Shown: piece by piece, positions 1 to 12,261 of the stretch | How the letters are laid out: every line of letters begins with the position of its first letter | Position numbering within the stretch: the first letter of the stretch is position 1 | Origin: Earliella scabrosa | Taxonomy: Eukaryota > Basidiomycota > Agaricomycetes > Polyporales > Polyporaceae | Assembly (NCBI GenBank): GCA_022605405.1 | Contig: JABYQQ010000026.1 | Span: forward strand, 1 to 64,000 | DNA: 64,000 nucleotides | Direction of reading: 5' to 3' | Made by a program: the position numbers and the translations under genes | Notes under the pieces: generated by a model | Databases searched by the model: none | What the model saw: the letters and a program-made list of their open reading frames with translations, nothing else | What the model was told of the DNA's origin: nothing

Positions 1-1066
1 GGAGTCTGCCAGGAGTGACGCATGGCACTAGGTGAAAAGTACTCACTGCTGCCCGCGTGCGATACGACCTGTGACCATAATGATTCCATGTCAGAGTGAG
101 TATGCAACAGGATCAATCGACGCGTCGGGCGCATAGTACAATGCACGAGAGTGGATTTGACGTACCCGTGCAACGAGTCCGACATAGTCGGACCACGTGA
201 CACCGTTGACAACCCTTGGGTTCCAATATAGTTCAACGTCAACACTCCTCAATCTTGAACCTGAAGTTGATCAAGCTGCGCCCACCCCTCACCTCGATGG
301 TACTTATACTGCTGCTGCCCTCGCATACGCCTCGCCTGGAAGTCAGCCTGATATATGTTCAAGGATGGCGATCTCGCCGGGATCCTCGGACTCCTGCCTA
401 CTACTAGTCGGTAGTAGGCGTAGTACGTCGTGGTCACCTCGGCTCCGACTCAGAGTCCTAGTATGTTTCTGCCCTTGTGTCACCCAGACTTCGCCATAAC
501 ATGAAAGACAGCCTCCCTGCAGACGATCCCAAAGGACGCAATCGTTCGTTGGACCACGGTGCCGAGGGTGCTCGAGACTGAGCTGCATGAACGCCACGGT
601 TGCGGTATGTGGGACTCCCCGGTTGACCTGATACGAGGGCTAAAGCGACTCCTCTTTAGCCCGCGTGTCTGTCAGTGTAAGTACCACTGAGGAGAACACA
701 GTGTGCGCGTCCCGAGATCTAACCGCCTCCTAGACGATTCCCTCACATGTCGCGGTGCCCACGCCGTGGATTCGAGATGCCCCTCACGTCTTCTATCTTG
801 GCATGATGGACGCAACGGTCTAAACCTGATCAAACAGATCTGGTGAGATATGGCGTTATTTGTCCCATTGTTTGTTCAACGAAGTTTATAAACGCTCTAG
901 GCAGGAATCCTGTTGGCCTTACTCAGCCCCTCCCCCCCATCGGACATGTACCAGCGCTCAGATTCCGGCGGTAAGTTAACTCCTCCTGCATTTTGGCGGC
1001 CGTCTCACATGTCTCGAGGTAGTCACTGACGCTTCCCGCGTCTCTGCGTCCGTCGACGAGCTCACT
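1..1066. other. No gene recognised
   Basis: Only short overlapping frames without domain signatures or a convincing splice pattern are present. I see no RNA gene or repeat here. Confidence 0.5.
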
Positions 1067-1881
1067 TTGCACCTCTCCACCTTGGGCGTTGACCGTGACG
1101 ACGTTGGATCGAACAACGAATGGGAGCGAGGGCCACGGGTCCCGGTCAACGATCGGGGGGGACTGATGGAGCCACCGGGTGCTGGGCGGCACGTCATGCG
1201 AGTTACGGTCAACGCGACGAACGTGACCATATACAACGGCGCCGCGTCAGCTCTTCCTATTGCTCCTCATCCCGATGTCCATGTCCGCCGCGGTATGCCT
1301 CACGCCGCGGCTCATGCGAGAGTTCGCCCCGCTTCCACGCCCGGTATTCACAGCAACAGCCCCCGCAATACCCCGCTGGCGTTGGGAGAAGGCATGGCTG
1401 TCGCTGTAGAGCTTCCGGGCAGGGCTCATCCAGCGGAAGAGGCCGCCACGATCGCATCCGACCGGGACGCCGCACAGGGCCACGAGTCAATCGACTCTCC
1501 TGGTGCCGTTGGTCAAGAGTTGCCACAAGACGGAGATCATGCAGGGCCTGCCACCGTTGACGTTGCTCCGCCCGCGTACCCTGGCAATAGGCTGCCGTGG
1601 AACCCAAGGCGTAAGTCGAGGATCCCACTGCAGTGACGTTGCTGAATGATCACATCACTTCAGGCCAATACTTCGCCGACCCTGACCCCTACCACCGTGG
1701 AAAGTGGTATGTTGTGACGGCAGGCATACGGGTTGGAATCTGGAAGGCATGGGTTGACATGGCACATCATGTCACCCGCGTCCGGGGCAACGCGCACCAG
1801 GCGTTCGACACGCGCGAGGAAGCCATGCACTGGTACAGCGCCAAGATGAGGGAGGGCAGGGTTGTGTTGCTAGCACCGTAG
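1067..1881 (+). CDS. RNase H1 N-terminal (viroplasmin-like) domain protein
   Basis: Two exons, 1067-1610 and 1664-1881, joined across a 53 bp intron (GTAAGT...TTCAG, branch-like TGCTGAAT) give 253 residues in frame. The C-terminal part (about residues 190-250) reads KWYVVTAGIRVGIWKAW, then a segment ending in FDTREEAMHWY. This is the pattern of the RNase H1 N-terminal/caulimovirus viroplasmin domain: an aromatic YVV strand, G-I-W/Y and a final TREEA helix. In RNase H1 this small domain binds RNA-DNA hybrids or dsRNA. No RNase H catalytic domain follows before the stop, so this is a solo-domain protein. The N-terminal 180 residues are Ala/Pro/His-rich and unrecognised. The start is uncertain because other ATGs lie downstream in frame. 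The function of solo copies is not known to me. Confidence 0.6.
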
Positions 1882-2510
1882 ACGACAGAATATATACCAC
1901 CAGTTTCAATACTTTGGATTATCCTGTAGCAGTAGCTACAGGCGCAAGTTGCAGATCATCTTCCTCAGTCACGACTCGCCCCGCGCAGGATCAACACCCT
2001 AATTCGGGCTAATCTCTCCCGCCGCCCACCGTCCTCTAGCCATTGGCTTCATCGTGGGCTGGTCCCAACCCAGTACGGACATTATTCGAGTTTAACGCGC
2101 CGTCAATCTCAAGTCGAATCCGGCGATCAACACGTTAATCTGCGCTAAGCGTTGCGAGGCGCGGTTAATCCTCAGCTTATTCTCATATCAGCGCACCTTA
2201 ATTGTCACGTGCAGGGTGGCAAAAACACGACGTAGACACCTTGACAACAATGTACGGGTGGCGAATGGAACTCACGACCACAAGAACCCAAACTGAAACA
2301 TGCCCCATCATCCAACTTAGCTACGTCGGTGTATTTCACAGGGATGGCACAAGAACCACATCCCGCTTTGTATCAAGCTATAGTGGCGTGGCCCTGCGCG
2401 CGCGCACCTTCCCCTCCTCCCCGGTACCTTATACCGACGCTCTGTGCCTGCTGGTCCTTTCGCGACCTCCAGCTTGCCTTTTTTCAATTGAGGCCCGCAG
2501 GTCGCGCAGC
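1882..2510. other. Intergenic, nothing recognised
   Basis: Downstream region of the viroplasmin-like gene. It contains several short TTAATC/GATTAA motifs but no gene, RNA or clear repeat. Confidence 0.4.
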
Positions 2511-2519
2511 CGTCGCCCA

Positions 2520-3903
2520 CTCTCGTACAATGTCCTCTCCCTCTCCCCATGGCGCTGTAGTATGTGACCGTTCCCTCGTGAGCCGAACAACCTTCGCCCG
2601 TAGCCCAGCGGTCTCGCGCGCGTCTTCCACGCTCCTTGTCGACCAGGGCCACTTCCCTCTCGCTTTCTCGCCCCCAACCTCGCTCTCACCAGCTTCTCGA
2701 TCCCGCCGCCGCGATCATTAGCTCTCCTGGCCCACCTGCCGTCACGTCGGATACCTTGGTAGGCACCTCGCGTAAGTTCTCTCTTTCTTCTCGCGTTCTT
2801 CTCTTCTGCCGTGCAAGCTGTCCGGCACCCCGCCCTCCATCCCTTTCTTATCCTGGGATCAGCCCCCAGCGAGCTCCTCATGACTCTCGGCTGCGGCTGC
2901 CCGGTATTGGTCGTCTGCACGGCCATCTATGTGGGCCCTACTCGTGGCGAGCACGATCGGCTCGATCGGCTCGGAGCTCGATGTCGGATCCAATTGGCCA
3001 CGTCTTGCTCGTCCTCTCCGTCGTCGTCCACCTCGGTAGCTCAAGGATCCAGCTCGTTCAACGCAGACGAGCTGGATCCTCGTGGCTGCCGCTCAAGGAG
3101 CAGCGTCAGTGTTCAACTCGTCCCCGTCCTTCGTCCCTGGTGAGGGGACGACCGTTACGTCTCCTTCCATGTCCAGGCTTCGTCCCCACCCATCCCGAGT
3201 TCGTCGGCGAGCTGGGGTCTGGGGCTATGTACCCGCCCTTTCCTTCGTGTCTCAAGATCGCTCACGATTGCGCGAAGTCATCCGAGCCATCGCAAGGCCC
3301 GCGACATACGAGTTCTTCGAAACCCGCCCATTGAGCAGGTCGCGCCTCCAGGAACTCGTACGGGACCCCAGGCTTGTCTCTCTTCTTCCTCTCACTCGGC
3401 CCCGATTCCCTCTCGTTGATTGTTTGCTTTCGCAGGAACCATGCCGCTCGCACCTCGCCACTACTATGTGCGTTTCTGGCTTACCTTGACATTCCCTCTC
3501 TCACCGTCCTCGTAGGTCTTGAGCTTGGGTTCATGTCAGCGTATTCATCAAAGAGTCGAGGCCATGATCGCGTTGGGGTTTTCCTACTCCCGCCTGCCTC
3601 GAGATGGCCTTTTCTTCTACCCACCTCCCGATTCGGCCGTACGAATCCTCAAGGTCTCGAAAGTGGGTAGCCCTGCAGATATTCCGGGCCTTTACGTTAC
3701 TCACTGCAAGCTAAGCTCGCTGAAGGTGTGCACGATCTCCTCGTGGTCTCCTGTCCTTGCGCATTCTCACGGTCGCTCTCGCTCTCCCTTTTTGTCCTTG
3801 TAACGTACAGCTCGAGCGCGGACGAAGGGAAACGAGAACTACCATCGCAACCAAGCTCCTCGGGTCAAGGCTACGGACCGTTGGCTTGCCTCAGAGGACA
3901 TAG
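2520..3903 (+). CDS. Possible multi-exon gene, unrecognised
   Basis: The plus strand carries pyrimidine-rich blocks ending in CAG or TAG that look like introns. The best-supported stretch has an exon beginning ATGCCGCTCGCACC near 3440, an intron from about 3468 to 3515 ending CTCGTAG, an exon from 3516 to about 3726, an intron to about 3810 ending ACGTACAG, and a last exon ending TAG at 3901-3903. The encoded stretch contains HQRVEAMIALGFSYSRLPRD followed by a proline-rich loop. Exons upstream of 3440 cannot be fixed. I recognise no family. The region could equally be a decayed gene, so only the 3440-3903 part has some weight. Confidence 0.25.
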
Positions 3904-4338
3904 CGGGATCTGACGGTTCAAACACTTCGTGTGTCCTCTTGCTTACCCTGTGCCTCTTGGTATCGCCCACGCTATCGTAGAAGCTCCGTCTTGCTCCTTG
4001 TCGTGCTCTGATCATGTGTTCTTATCGTGGGCCGTAGATCCCATAAGCATTGCTTTGTGTCTGTCTCCCAATAGCCGGCGCGTGATCTGTCAGTTGCCTA
4101 CCAATGTGGCAAATATAATTCCGTTCGCTCCATTGGCGCACTGAGGAGGGCGAGCTGCTCGTCATCCTCGAGACTCCGATCCCCACCACGAGCTCGCCCA
4201 ACGCGTTTCGCCGTGGCGCCTTTCATGACTGGGCTTGCTGTTCCGTTCCGACAATGCTAATATGTACTCGGTGTACGGCACCTATCTCCTATATCAACAC
4301 CGCACGACAGGCCAGATCTGTCCCATCCGTCCCTACAA

Positions 4339-4569
4339 TTATTCGACCAATGTGATATCCTCTAGCTCACGAGGATCGCCTACCGTCACCGCACTTCCCG
4401 CCAGCCCTTCCAGCATCTCTTCCGGTAGATTGCTACCGGGATAGGTTGCTCGGGCACCCTTCCGCTCAATCGTGTCCGTGCCCGCTTGAACACCGACTTT
4501 GAAGAGCCTCCAGGAATTCGTCAGCTCGCTCAAAGCCTGTTCTTGCTCGTGAGCACTGGGCGCGGACAT
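4339..4569 (-). CDS. Small hypothetical protein
   Basis: A 76-codon frame from an ATG at 4569 with natural-looking composition. It is helical in the first half and ends in an acidic tail (PRELEDITLVE). It lies 47 bp beyond the stop of the two-module gene on the same strand, so it may be a separate small gene or a leftover exon. No domain is recognised. Confidence 0.25.
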   Translation of the reverse strand: MSAPSAHEQEQALSELTNSWRLFKVGVQAGTDTIERKGARATYPGSNLPEEMLEGLAGSAVTVGDPRELEDITLVE

Positions 4570-4616
4570 CCTCCGGGCTAAGAGGCTACTCCCAATTCAG
4601 AGACAGATCCAGGCGG

Positions 4617-6361
4617 TTATAACCACATACGGCTGCTCACCGTTTTCGCCCCCATGTTCCCAATCCACGTGCACAATGAGTCCAGTTCGCGGCTCTGGTC
4701 CTTGATCAAGGCAAGCCGACGATACTCCGTGACTTGAACGATACGACAACCCCACTCCTCGTATAGGGCGTGCATGGAGCCGTCATGATCCGCCCAGAGG
4801 GCGTACAAGAACTCTAGCATGCGTCGGACTTGCAGGAGCAGTTCCTCGGAAATCGTGTGCGTCGAATCGTCCAGGTAGTTGGCGGTGCCGGCGTAGAGCA
4901 CGAGTAGCGCATGGCAATCTCGTGACTGAAAGCCATTCACGAAGAGAGGTATCTGGCGGAGATTAAGCTGAGAGCTCTCGTGCTGCATTCTCCACTTACG
5001 TCCAAGTGATCGATAGGCTCTTCTCCGCCCGGGCCCTGAACACGAAGGAAGTAGTCCAGCTGACGGGAAGTCAGCGTCCAACTACCCTGTGCCTCTGCCC
5101 TCCGCCGGGCGTAGAAATAGACGTATTCCATGAGCGTAGGTGGTGGAATGGCTGAGATCAAGGGGAGAGGGTGTGGGATGCCCTCGGCATATGATCATGA
5201 CGTTGTCACGCCGGACCAAACCTGCCATATTTGTGTGCACTACACATTCAGGCCTACCGCTCTCGCCACCGGTATCAAATCGGCCCAGGGACTCCGTCGA
5301 TCCTCCGGGCACTGATACACAGACAACCTGAACCGCTCTCGGGGGTCATCTGAGAGCCATAGCTCACTATCGTAGCTGTCTTCGAACCCCTCCGCGGGTA
5401 GCACGGACTGTCCTTCGTCGGGCACGTCCGCATCGTACCCCTCGGTCGCCTGAACTCCTCGGTTGCGATAAGTCGTGACTCCTGTTGGCGGATTGGGGAA
5501 GATGCGACGCGCGTGGAGGATTTCTCGCCACCCGGCGACCCGAGCCTCCAGGCAGTCCTGGGTCATCGAGATCAGCGTCCACCCCGGGCTCCTTGAATGC
5601 GGCTCACCTGGGCCACCATCGTGCGCATTCGATCTGCCAGCGCGATAAGCCAGTCCGTCATATCCTTCATAGGTCCGAGGTGGTAGGGCACAGTCTGCTC
5701 GACGATATCGCCAAATCGAGCTAACGTCCCTTCGGCCCCTGACCGGTCGTCGTCGGATCCTCGTCCTTCCACGACGCCTTCGATGATGTGGATCAATCCT
5801 CGGGCGACGACCTGCAGGGCGACAGTAAGGGGGATGCTCAGCCGTAAGTTGGCGCTGGTGACGTCTTGAAGGTAGTGCAGTAGTAGACGTAGCTCGGCGC
5901 TGCGTCGTAGGTCCACCCGTTGGGGATTGGTGGGCAGAGGAATCTGCTTTGAGTTGTCAGCCAACCCCGGCGACACTGAGCAACCAACTCACATTGATCC
6001 GATGGGGTCCTCGGGAGATACGCAGGTAGTAGTTCAGTGACCGCGCACGGATGTAGGTGTAACGCGGATCATCCTCCATCCCGTCGAACACGGTACGGGG
6101 ATAGCGGGCGTATGCGTAAACCTGCAGGGGCAGCGCGTCGAACCACTGAGCGGTCCCATCCACCGACATCGACGAGTCTTCGGATCCGTCCGTGCTTGCA
6201 TCCGTCAGGTCCGGCGTATTTTCACGGAGGAACTCGAGGTCCGCCCCGGCACTGGGAGGAGGCGCTGTGAGAGGGATGTCACCTCTCCGTCGAATGTCGT
6301 CGGGTCCATCGAACACCCCAATGATGTCGTTGGGGTCGTCGCCGTACGGCCTGTATTCCAT
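4617..6361 (-). CDS. Two-module hypothetical protein with internal duplication
   Basis: Minus-strand gene with exons about 5993-6361, 5608-5943, about 5250-5557, 5000-5151 and 4617-4952. Introns 5944-5992, 5558-5607 and 4953-4999 have good GT...AG ends and keep frame. The intron between about 5152 and 5250 is less certain because the phases I see do not close cleanly. The protein has two similar modules. Each begins with a Tyr/Arg-rich stretch (VYAYARYP in module A, EYVYFYARRR in module B), passes a Leu-x-Tyr-x-Leu-Arg motif (RSLNYYLR, RQLDYFLR), reaches a phase-0 intron and resumes with IPL, then runs into a helical Leu-rich region. The shared intron position and flanking residues indicate duplication. 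No family is recognised. The start may lie further upstream, since the frame is open to 6409 without an ATG. Confidence 0.5.
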
Positions 6362-6409
6362 GGGATCAGTCCGATTGGGAACAAGGAGCTGGATGTTCAA
6401 ATTCCGCAC

Positions 6410-7829
6410 TCACGGTCACGATTCTTATGTCGTGGGAGACACCTTCCTTGGCAGGAGGTCAGGCGCCGGTCTGACGGTGTCGCCCTTATGTTTCTTCCCC
6501 AGAAGAAAGATCTCCTACCCTCTCGTCCCTGCTAGGCCCTGCTAGGCCCCGGAGCAGAATAGCGACCTCAACTCCGCCCTACGTCCACCTCGGCAATGCC
6601 CACCCACTCGCTGTAACAAGATTGGCAAGAAGAGCTCGCTCCTCGCCCGCCCCAACGTCGACATTCCCCATGGGGAGCCTACCAATCCCTCCCCCAGCAT
6701 CCGGTTCAAGACCGTTCAGTGTGCTATGTGAGGTGGACCACCGAGTTTCCTCTTTCCGGCACCATGAGGAAATCTCCGCTTCGTCAAGGAGCTTGAGAGG
6801 CACAGTTCCCCATGCTCGTCCCAGTCATCCCCACATGATCCTTCGGACCGTCGGGGAGGGTAGCCTCCGCTCCGACGAGCGAGCGGTCAAGAAGCCCAGG
6901 ACTCGCTCAGTTGCCGGAGAAAGGGCACTAATAGGATGGAAGAAGATGTTCAAGGGCATACGCACCGGCCCAAAAATCTCTCCGATGGTCTCCCGTGCCC
7001 CCGGTGACCACCTCCGAAGAGAGAAGAGAAACAGGGTGCGCGCGCTGTGCAGACGCTGGGGCGGGTTGGTATACAGGCGGTTTCCATGAAGGTCGTTATA
7101 CATCGGACGTATCGTAGTATACAGATAAGTCTGTTCAATGTGTCAGTCGTTCGTTCGGTGTCCTAAGTCCGAGATTGGGGATCACGCACCTATGTCCTTG
7201 TAAGACTTGCTCCACGTTCAAGCGCAAAGCCAACTCCGAGTTGACCTCCGCCCCTCCATCACGAACGCGACGCTGAGTCGAACGTCGGTTCTAGCAACGA
7301 TAACAGCCGTTCTATACCCAGTCCGTACGTCAGGCACCTCGAAGGACGGGATAGGGGGAGAGACTCGGTTTTCGGAGCGATGCGTCGACGTCGCCATCAT
7401 CTTGGCAGACTCAAAGGATGTAAATCTCACCTCGGACGTCGTGATCCTCGGAGTGATATAATCCAGCATCCATGCCAGTTCATGCATCCGGCGGCTGAGT
7501 AACCGATACTCGCGGACGTAAACCGAACAGCCAACATGTCCCTCGCCGCGTCCACGCCCATTGAGTCGGTAGGTGACGCGAGAGCATGTCATCCGACGAT
7601 GGAGTGGATGAACTGGTCTTGTGCCGCATGCATCGCGCTGGGGCCTCACCAAGCTGAGGTAAGCTTGCGACCCATGGGATAGTCAGCAGGGACCTCACGA
7701 CTCTGGCTGAAACGAGCGTGCATGATAGCTGCAAGCCTCGAATGAGAGGATCGGCCACAGCATACAGGGAGCAAGGAATATAGTGACAAAGCATGCCATG
7801 ACCACGACGAGTGAAGGGTAGAGACGTAC
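6410..7829. other. Unresolved region, possible 5' exons on minus strand
   Basis: Open minus-strand stretches at about 6579-6803, 6825-7103 and 7218-7480 have natural-looking composition. The 7103 frame contains RETIGEIFGPVRMPLNIFFH. They could be upstream exons of the two-module gene or a separate gene, but I cannot join them with confident splice sites. No domain is recognised. Confidence 0.25.
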
Positions 7830-8471
7830 CTTGCCGAGGTCCCTGAATGTGACGAGGCTGACCTGCCACTTGCCCGTGTCCTGGTCCTCCGCCACGTTCT
7901 AGACCTTGACGACCTTGCCCGTGTCGCTCGTCGCGATGCATCCGGGGATGTGCGGGTTGGGGTCGAGCGCAAACACCGCGCCGTCGTGCGCTCACAGCGT
8001 GAAGCGCGCGGATGAGACGTGTCGAGAGTCGATGGGAAGCAGGGCGTTCTCGAACGAGAGCTGACGTGGATAGACGTTGAAAAGCGAACAGAGAGGTAGG
8101 GGATAAGCGAGAGACTCACGTAAGACTCATGCGGCTCCCAATTGCAGAGATCCCAGCGCAGGGCCTCCACGGCTGCACCGAGCATCGTACTAGTTGCCAG
8201 GAGCATGCTCGATTCCGCCTGATTCCACTACACTGCCCGCACCTTGCCCCGATGTCGTTGTTGTGCAGATGCGCCCTCTCCAGGCTCGCCGCGTGGCGTT
8301 GATCGTCGGGTACTTGAGGTCCCAGAGTGTTACATCCCCGTCCGGGCTTGAGCTCGCAAGGAGAAAGTTGCGCGTGTGGTCGATCTGGTGTCATTTTGCT
8401 TGTCCCGGGCGTCGGGTCGTCTTCGGCGCCCGAGTACCATATTCGGGGCCATCGCCTCGACGGCGTTGACT
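7830..8471 (-). pseudogene. Broken, truncated copy of PWP1 (WD40 ribosome-biogenesis protein)
   Basis: The minus strand keeps several hallmark PWP1 segments in order. These are an AVEAMAPNMVLG stretch near 8470, a LASSSPDGDVTLWDLKYP stretch in another frame, the QWNQ-like segment before MLLATS, VEALRWD near 8160, then AHDGAVFALDPNPHIPGCIA and QVSLVTFRDLGK at 7830. PWP1 is a nuclear WD40 protein needed for 60S ribosome assembly. The copy is dead. Trp codons of the WD motifs are stops (TGG to TGA before AHDG and TGG to TAG after VVKV, both G-to-A changes), a third stop lies before WNQ, there are frame changes near 8250-8400, and both ends of the gene are missing. One intron (about 8060-8119) still has donor GTGAGT. 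A working copy must be elsewhere because the gene is essential in yeast. Confidence 0.75.
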
Positions 8472-9523
8472 GATGGAGGGGGAGAAGAGTAATCGAGCCA
8501 TTCGAGATCTGTCAGAGCGGGTTGAACGCAGGGAGTAGGAGGGCAAACTGGTCATTCCCAGGGTCGGGGCGGAGCACGTCGGGCCGCCTAGCGCGGCCCA
8601 AAAGCTGCCCAGCGCCGAAGGCGCACCTTTTGTCCCTACTTAGACCAATTCCTCGGGCGCTGCCTTTCCTTCTATAGCGTTTCTCCCTAAAAACTGCTAC
8701 TATATACCGTAGTTCTGGGCTATTTTGTGCTTATCAAGCCTCATTTTTCCGTGGGCTAACTCAGGCTAACTACCCATCGAGCTTTTGTCGTCCGAGCGCC
8801 ATTAGGTAAGGCGGAGCTCTGCTTTTCCCCCTCATTCGCCCATTCTCAAATGTATCCTTCTGGACCGCTTTCGTCCTTGTGCTCTGCGAACGTTGTCTCA
8901 GTTCCCTCCACTCCCGAAAGGGTCCACAAGGCCGCTATGCCGCAGCATCAGCGCTCCGCAGATCTAGAATTCCATCACCCCGCAGTTGTCGAGCTCTTCT
9001 AGACAGTCTGCAACGCAGCTTGAGCCTTGAAGCTTGAAGCTTGAACGTCGACACGTCAAACCGGCCTTCTCGCTCGCCTACGGTCTCGATCTTCCAGTCA
9101 TCCAAGCGCTGCCCAGCCGCGAGTTCAAAGCCAGGACAGTCTCTCCAATGGACTGGCCTAGTGAAGGGGGAAGAGACAGAACCGTAAGGTGTCGACGGAG
9201 GGTACGCGGTATGAGGCATCTACCGCAGTGACGAGTACCAGTGAGTAAACGTGCTTTCGAATCAGGATTACCCCTTGCTTTTCGGGGCGAAGCTGTAGCT
9301 CAGTTATCCGTTGTCCGTGCCCAGGCTGTCGTGCTCCGCGACATGCGAAACATCGTCCAGAGATCAGCGGAGCGGTGTTACGTTGGCGAGCTTCCTCTTC
9401 ATGTCTCCAGTAAGCATGGCTAGCAGCGCGTGGTGGACCTTATATGCTGCGTGCAGTGAGTCAGTCTCCATCCACGTATCTCTCTCAAACCTCTCACACC
9501 TCCAGGTCAGTACGTCGCCCAAC
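8472..9523. other. Intergenic; upstream region of the NYN gene
   Basis: No gene recognised. Short frames near 9034-9420 lack domains. The stretch before 9524 may include 5' untranslated exons of the NYN gene. Confidence 0.4.
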
Positions 9524-11142
9524 ATGGCTGCGAATGTGGCGATCTTCTGGGATTACGGTGAGATCCGCCGTCCACGCAGACCAGGGACGAACCCATACTG
9601 ACCAAGTTCGGACGCAGAGAATTGTGCGCCCCCAGCCCGGGAGCCATCATATCCCCTTGTGCATGGCATTCGCCGTCTTGCCCACCAATACGGAAGCGTG
9701 AAGTTGTTCAAAGCATATCACGAATACCCCACACCTGCGTCTCAGAAGTCACTGTCTGTACGCTCAGAGCTCACCTCCTGCGGTGTCGCTGTCATGGACT
9801 GTCCTCACAATGGCCCCAAGGACGTCGCGGACAAGATGATCATGAGTGAGTCAATGCTGCATTTCGTGGTGCTCGTGCTCACAATGTGCATGTCTATTTA
9901 CAGTCGACATGATGGCATACGCAATGGACAATCCGTCCCCGACCACCATCGTTCTGATATCGGGTGACCGTGCCTTTGTCTACGCCGTCTCCATCTTGTC
10001 TCTTAGGCAGTACCGGATCGTGTTACTCGCCCCGAGAGCTACACACAGCAGCCTGAAGGCGCAAGCCAACGCGGTGTACAACTGGCCAGACGACGTCCTT
10101 CCGGACTATCCTCCCCCTGCTGAGCCCGGCGATTCCATCAGTCGACCCCTTAAGCTCAGCCCTGCTACTCCGGAAGACTCTTCACGGAGTCGCAGCCAAT
10201 GCGTTACTCCACCGCCAACTGCGTATTCCTGGAGTGCCCCTCCCTCCGATGCCTGCCATCCCGGACGGCAGGCTGACCACGCAACAACGCAAGCCGGCGA
10301 GCGGGAGACAACTGAGGCGAGCAACAAGACAGAATTGACCGGTTCCCCATCCCCCGCCGAGAAGCTCGCGGAAGACGCGTCACTTGATCAACAGCAGGTA
10401 GGCGATTGGCCTGTTCGCTATTCGCATGATATTGAACATACTTTCGTGGTAATGTAGGATACCGCCGTCGCTTCGTCATTTGTGGGACCCACTGCAAGCA
10501 GGGAACGTCACGATTGCAACCCGGCAGGGCCGGCGCCCGTCAGCTGGGTAAGTACTAAGTGGCGGTGTCGTATCTAAACACCGAGATGAGAGGGTTAGCC
10601 AGACTAACCTGCCCTGCCATCGTCTCCCTCTATAGGCATCAATCGCTCAGCTTGCTCCGCACGATGCACTGATGCTCGCACCCTCCGTGCTCTCACTCAA
10701 GTCCGTGAAGGGGTGTGACTCCTCCCCTGTCTCGGCGCTCCCTGCACGCCCCTTCGTTCTGAACACTCTCCCGACCAAGTCCGTCGATGTCATCGACGAC
10801 ACCCTCGCCCCTGGTGACGGTTCAGACGGACCAGGGACGGACCAGTGGCAGACGTACACCCGCGCGGCGAAGAAAGGTTCTGCGCTGCCGTCCGAGTTCA
10901 AACCACTCGTGAGGGTGCTCAAGCGGCGGCTTGCCGAGGGCGTCGCCCAGGTCGAATCGTCCCAGCTCGGCCAGTTCCTCTCGCAGGAGGTGCCCCGGCT
11001 AGGCAGCGTATACGAGCGCGCAGGCGTCGCGCGATTGAAGGAGTATATCGCCCTCGCGGTGGAGCAGCGGGTCGTCATCATAAGTAGGGAAGGTACGGAC
11101 GGGCACTATTATGTCGCCCTGCATCCTGCAATCTGGAAGTAG
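9524..11142 (+). CDS. NYN-domain (MARF1/LabA-like PIN-fold) protein with C-terminal OST-HTH-like region
   Basis: Five exons (9524-9557, 9618-9845, 9904-10397, 10458-10547, 10636-11142) join in frame to 450 residues. All introns are GT...AG and 58-88 bp. Residues 1-190 form an NYN domain, a PIN-like ribonuclease fold: VAIFWDYENC at the start, HGIRRLAHQYGSVKLFKAYH, DCPHNGPKDVADKMI, then IVLISGDRAFVYAVS. The acidic residues expected around the metal site are present at WDYEN, KDVADK and SGD. The usual second Asp of the SGDxDF motif is Ala here, which may weaken catalysis. A Ser/Pro/Thr-rich linker follows. The last 90 residues (FKPLVRVLKRRLAEG ... YERAGVARLKEY ... HYYVALHPAIW) look like a LOTUS/OST-HTH winged helix, which binds RNA in related proteins. 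I infer an RNA-directed role. Its target is unknown. Confidence 0.85.
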
Positions 11143-12140
11143 GGCGGGATCTTGTGACACTGACCCTCTCGGCCTCGGAAGAGCGTGTCGTCGGCGAAGA
11201 GTTGATTATGCTGCCCAGGGCAGCCGCATTGTTGTGTTCTGTTATGTTCCACTGTCGAGTGTATTTGTAGATGTGAGCGAAGGAATCGAACGTATGACGT
11301 CATGCAAAGTACTGGCGAAGTGCGACAGAGTGCGACGTGTTACATAATATGCCATCAGGTTCCCACGCACAGACCCCTGTCTCTAGGCCGGTGTCACAAT
11401 GTATGCACCGCCAATCCAACTGTGACAGCGTACAGCCCTTCTCCTGACGTGGCAGTATGTTATCCTTGCTGCATCATCGATCACCACCAACCATACTCGC
11501 TCTACTCACCTGGGCACATCAGGGCTCTCGGTTTCCACACACAGCACAACTCGTGAGGTATGTACACTGACATTGATCCATTGAACCGCATCACATTGCT
11601 GATCGTGGTCTATAGCTAGATCCTCTGGAGCAGAGCCTCATTCTGAGCACGAGGACACTTCAGTTGGAACTGTCGCACTAATGGCGTTACATCCCTATTA
11701 ATGATCACAGCAGCCTCTTGTCGTCTCTACCATAATGATTTGATCGAACAGTCTACCCCGGTACGCCGTCGCACCAACACTGGCTTGGATCTCGCATGTC
11801 ACGTATATACCTACGATACGATCCATTATATTTGATTTGTATTGTTTCTAGTCAAACCCGCACTCATAGTTCTACTTCAGCGACACAACGCTTACAAATG
11901 ACGATTGACCATAGTACCTCACCCCGATATCATTGCAGTGCCCTCCCACCCTGCCCGGCACGCGTACACACATGACCATGATACGCTGACGTGTTAGTCC
12001 TATCTAGATTTGCATCACGTCGACGCAGTCACCTCGCATCCTCCAGTAACAACGGCCGATGGAACATCAGCCCCACCGACATATGCGATTCGGCCTACTT
12101 GAACCTCAGGTCGTCTCGTGGGATACGAACACATCATGCA
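11143..12140. other. Intergenic, nothing recognised
   Basis: About 1 kb between the NYN gene and the promoter of the acidic gene. Only short shadow frames, no repeat or RNA gene seen. Confidence 0.5.
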
Positions 12141-12150
12141 CTATATAAGG
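12141..12150 (+). promoter_or_regulatory. TATA box of the acidic-protein gene
   Basis: CTATATAAGG lies about 112 bp before the ATG at 12262. A pyrimidine-rich CCACCA/CTACTA leader follows, as is common in strongly expressed fungal genes. Confidence 0.6.
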
Positions 12151-12261
12151 CCGGCGCGTCACCCGCCACGGCGCTCAAATTCTTAACCTCCTACCACCAC
12201 TACCACCACCACCACCACCACTACTACTACTACTTCAACCTCGCGTAGCCCAGCCCTCGAC

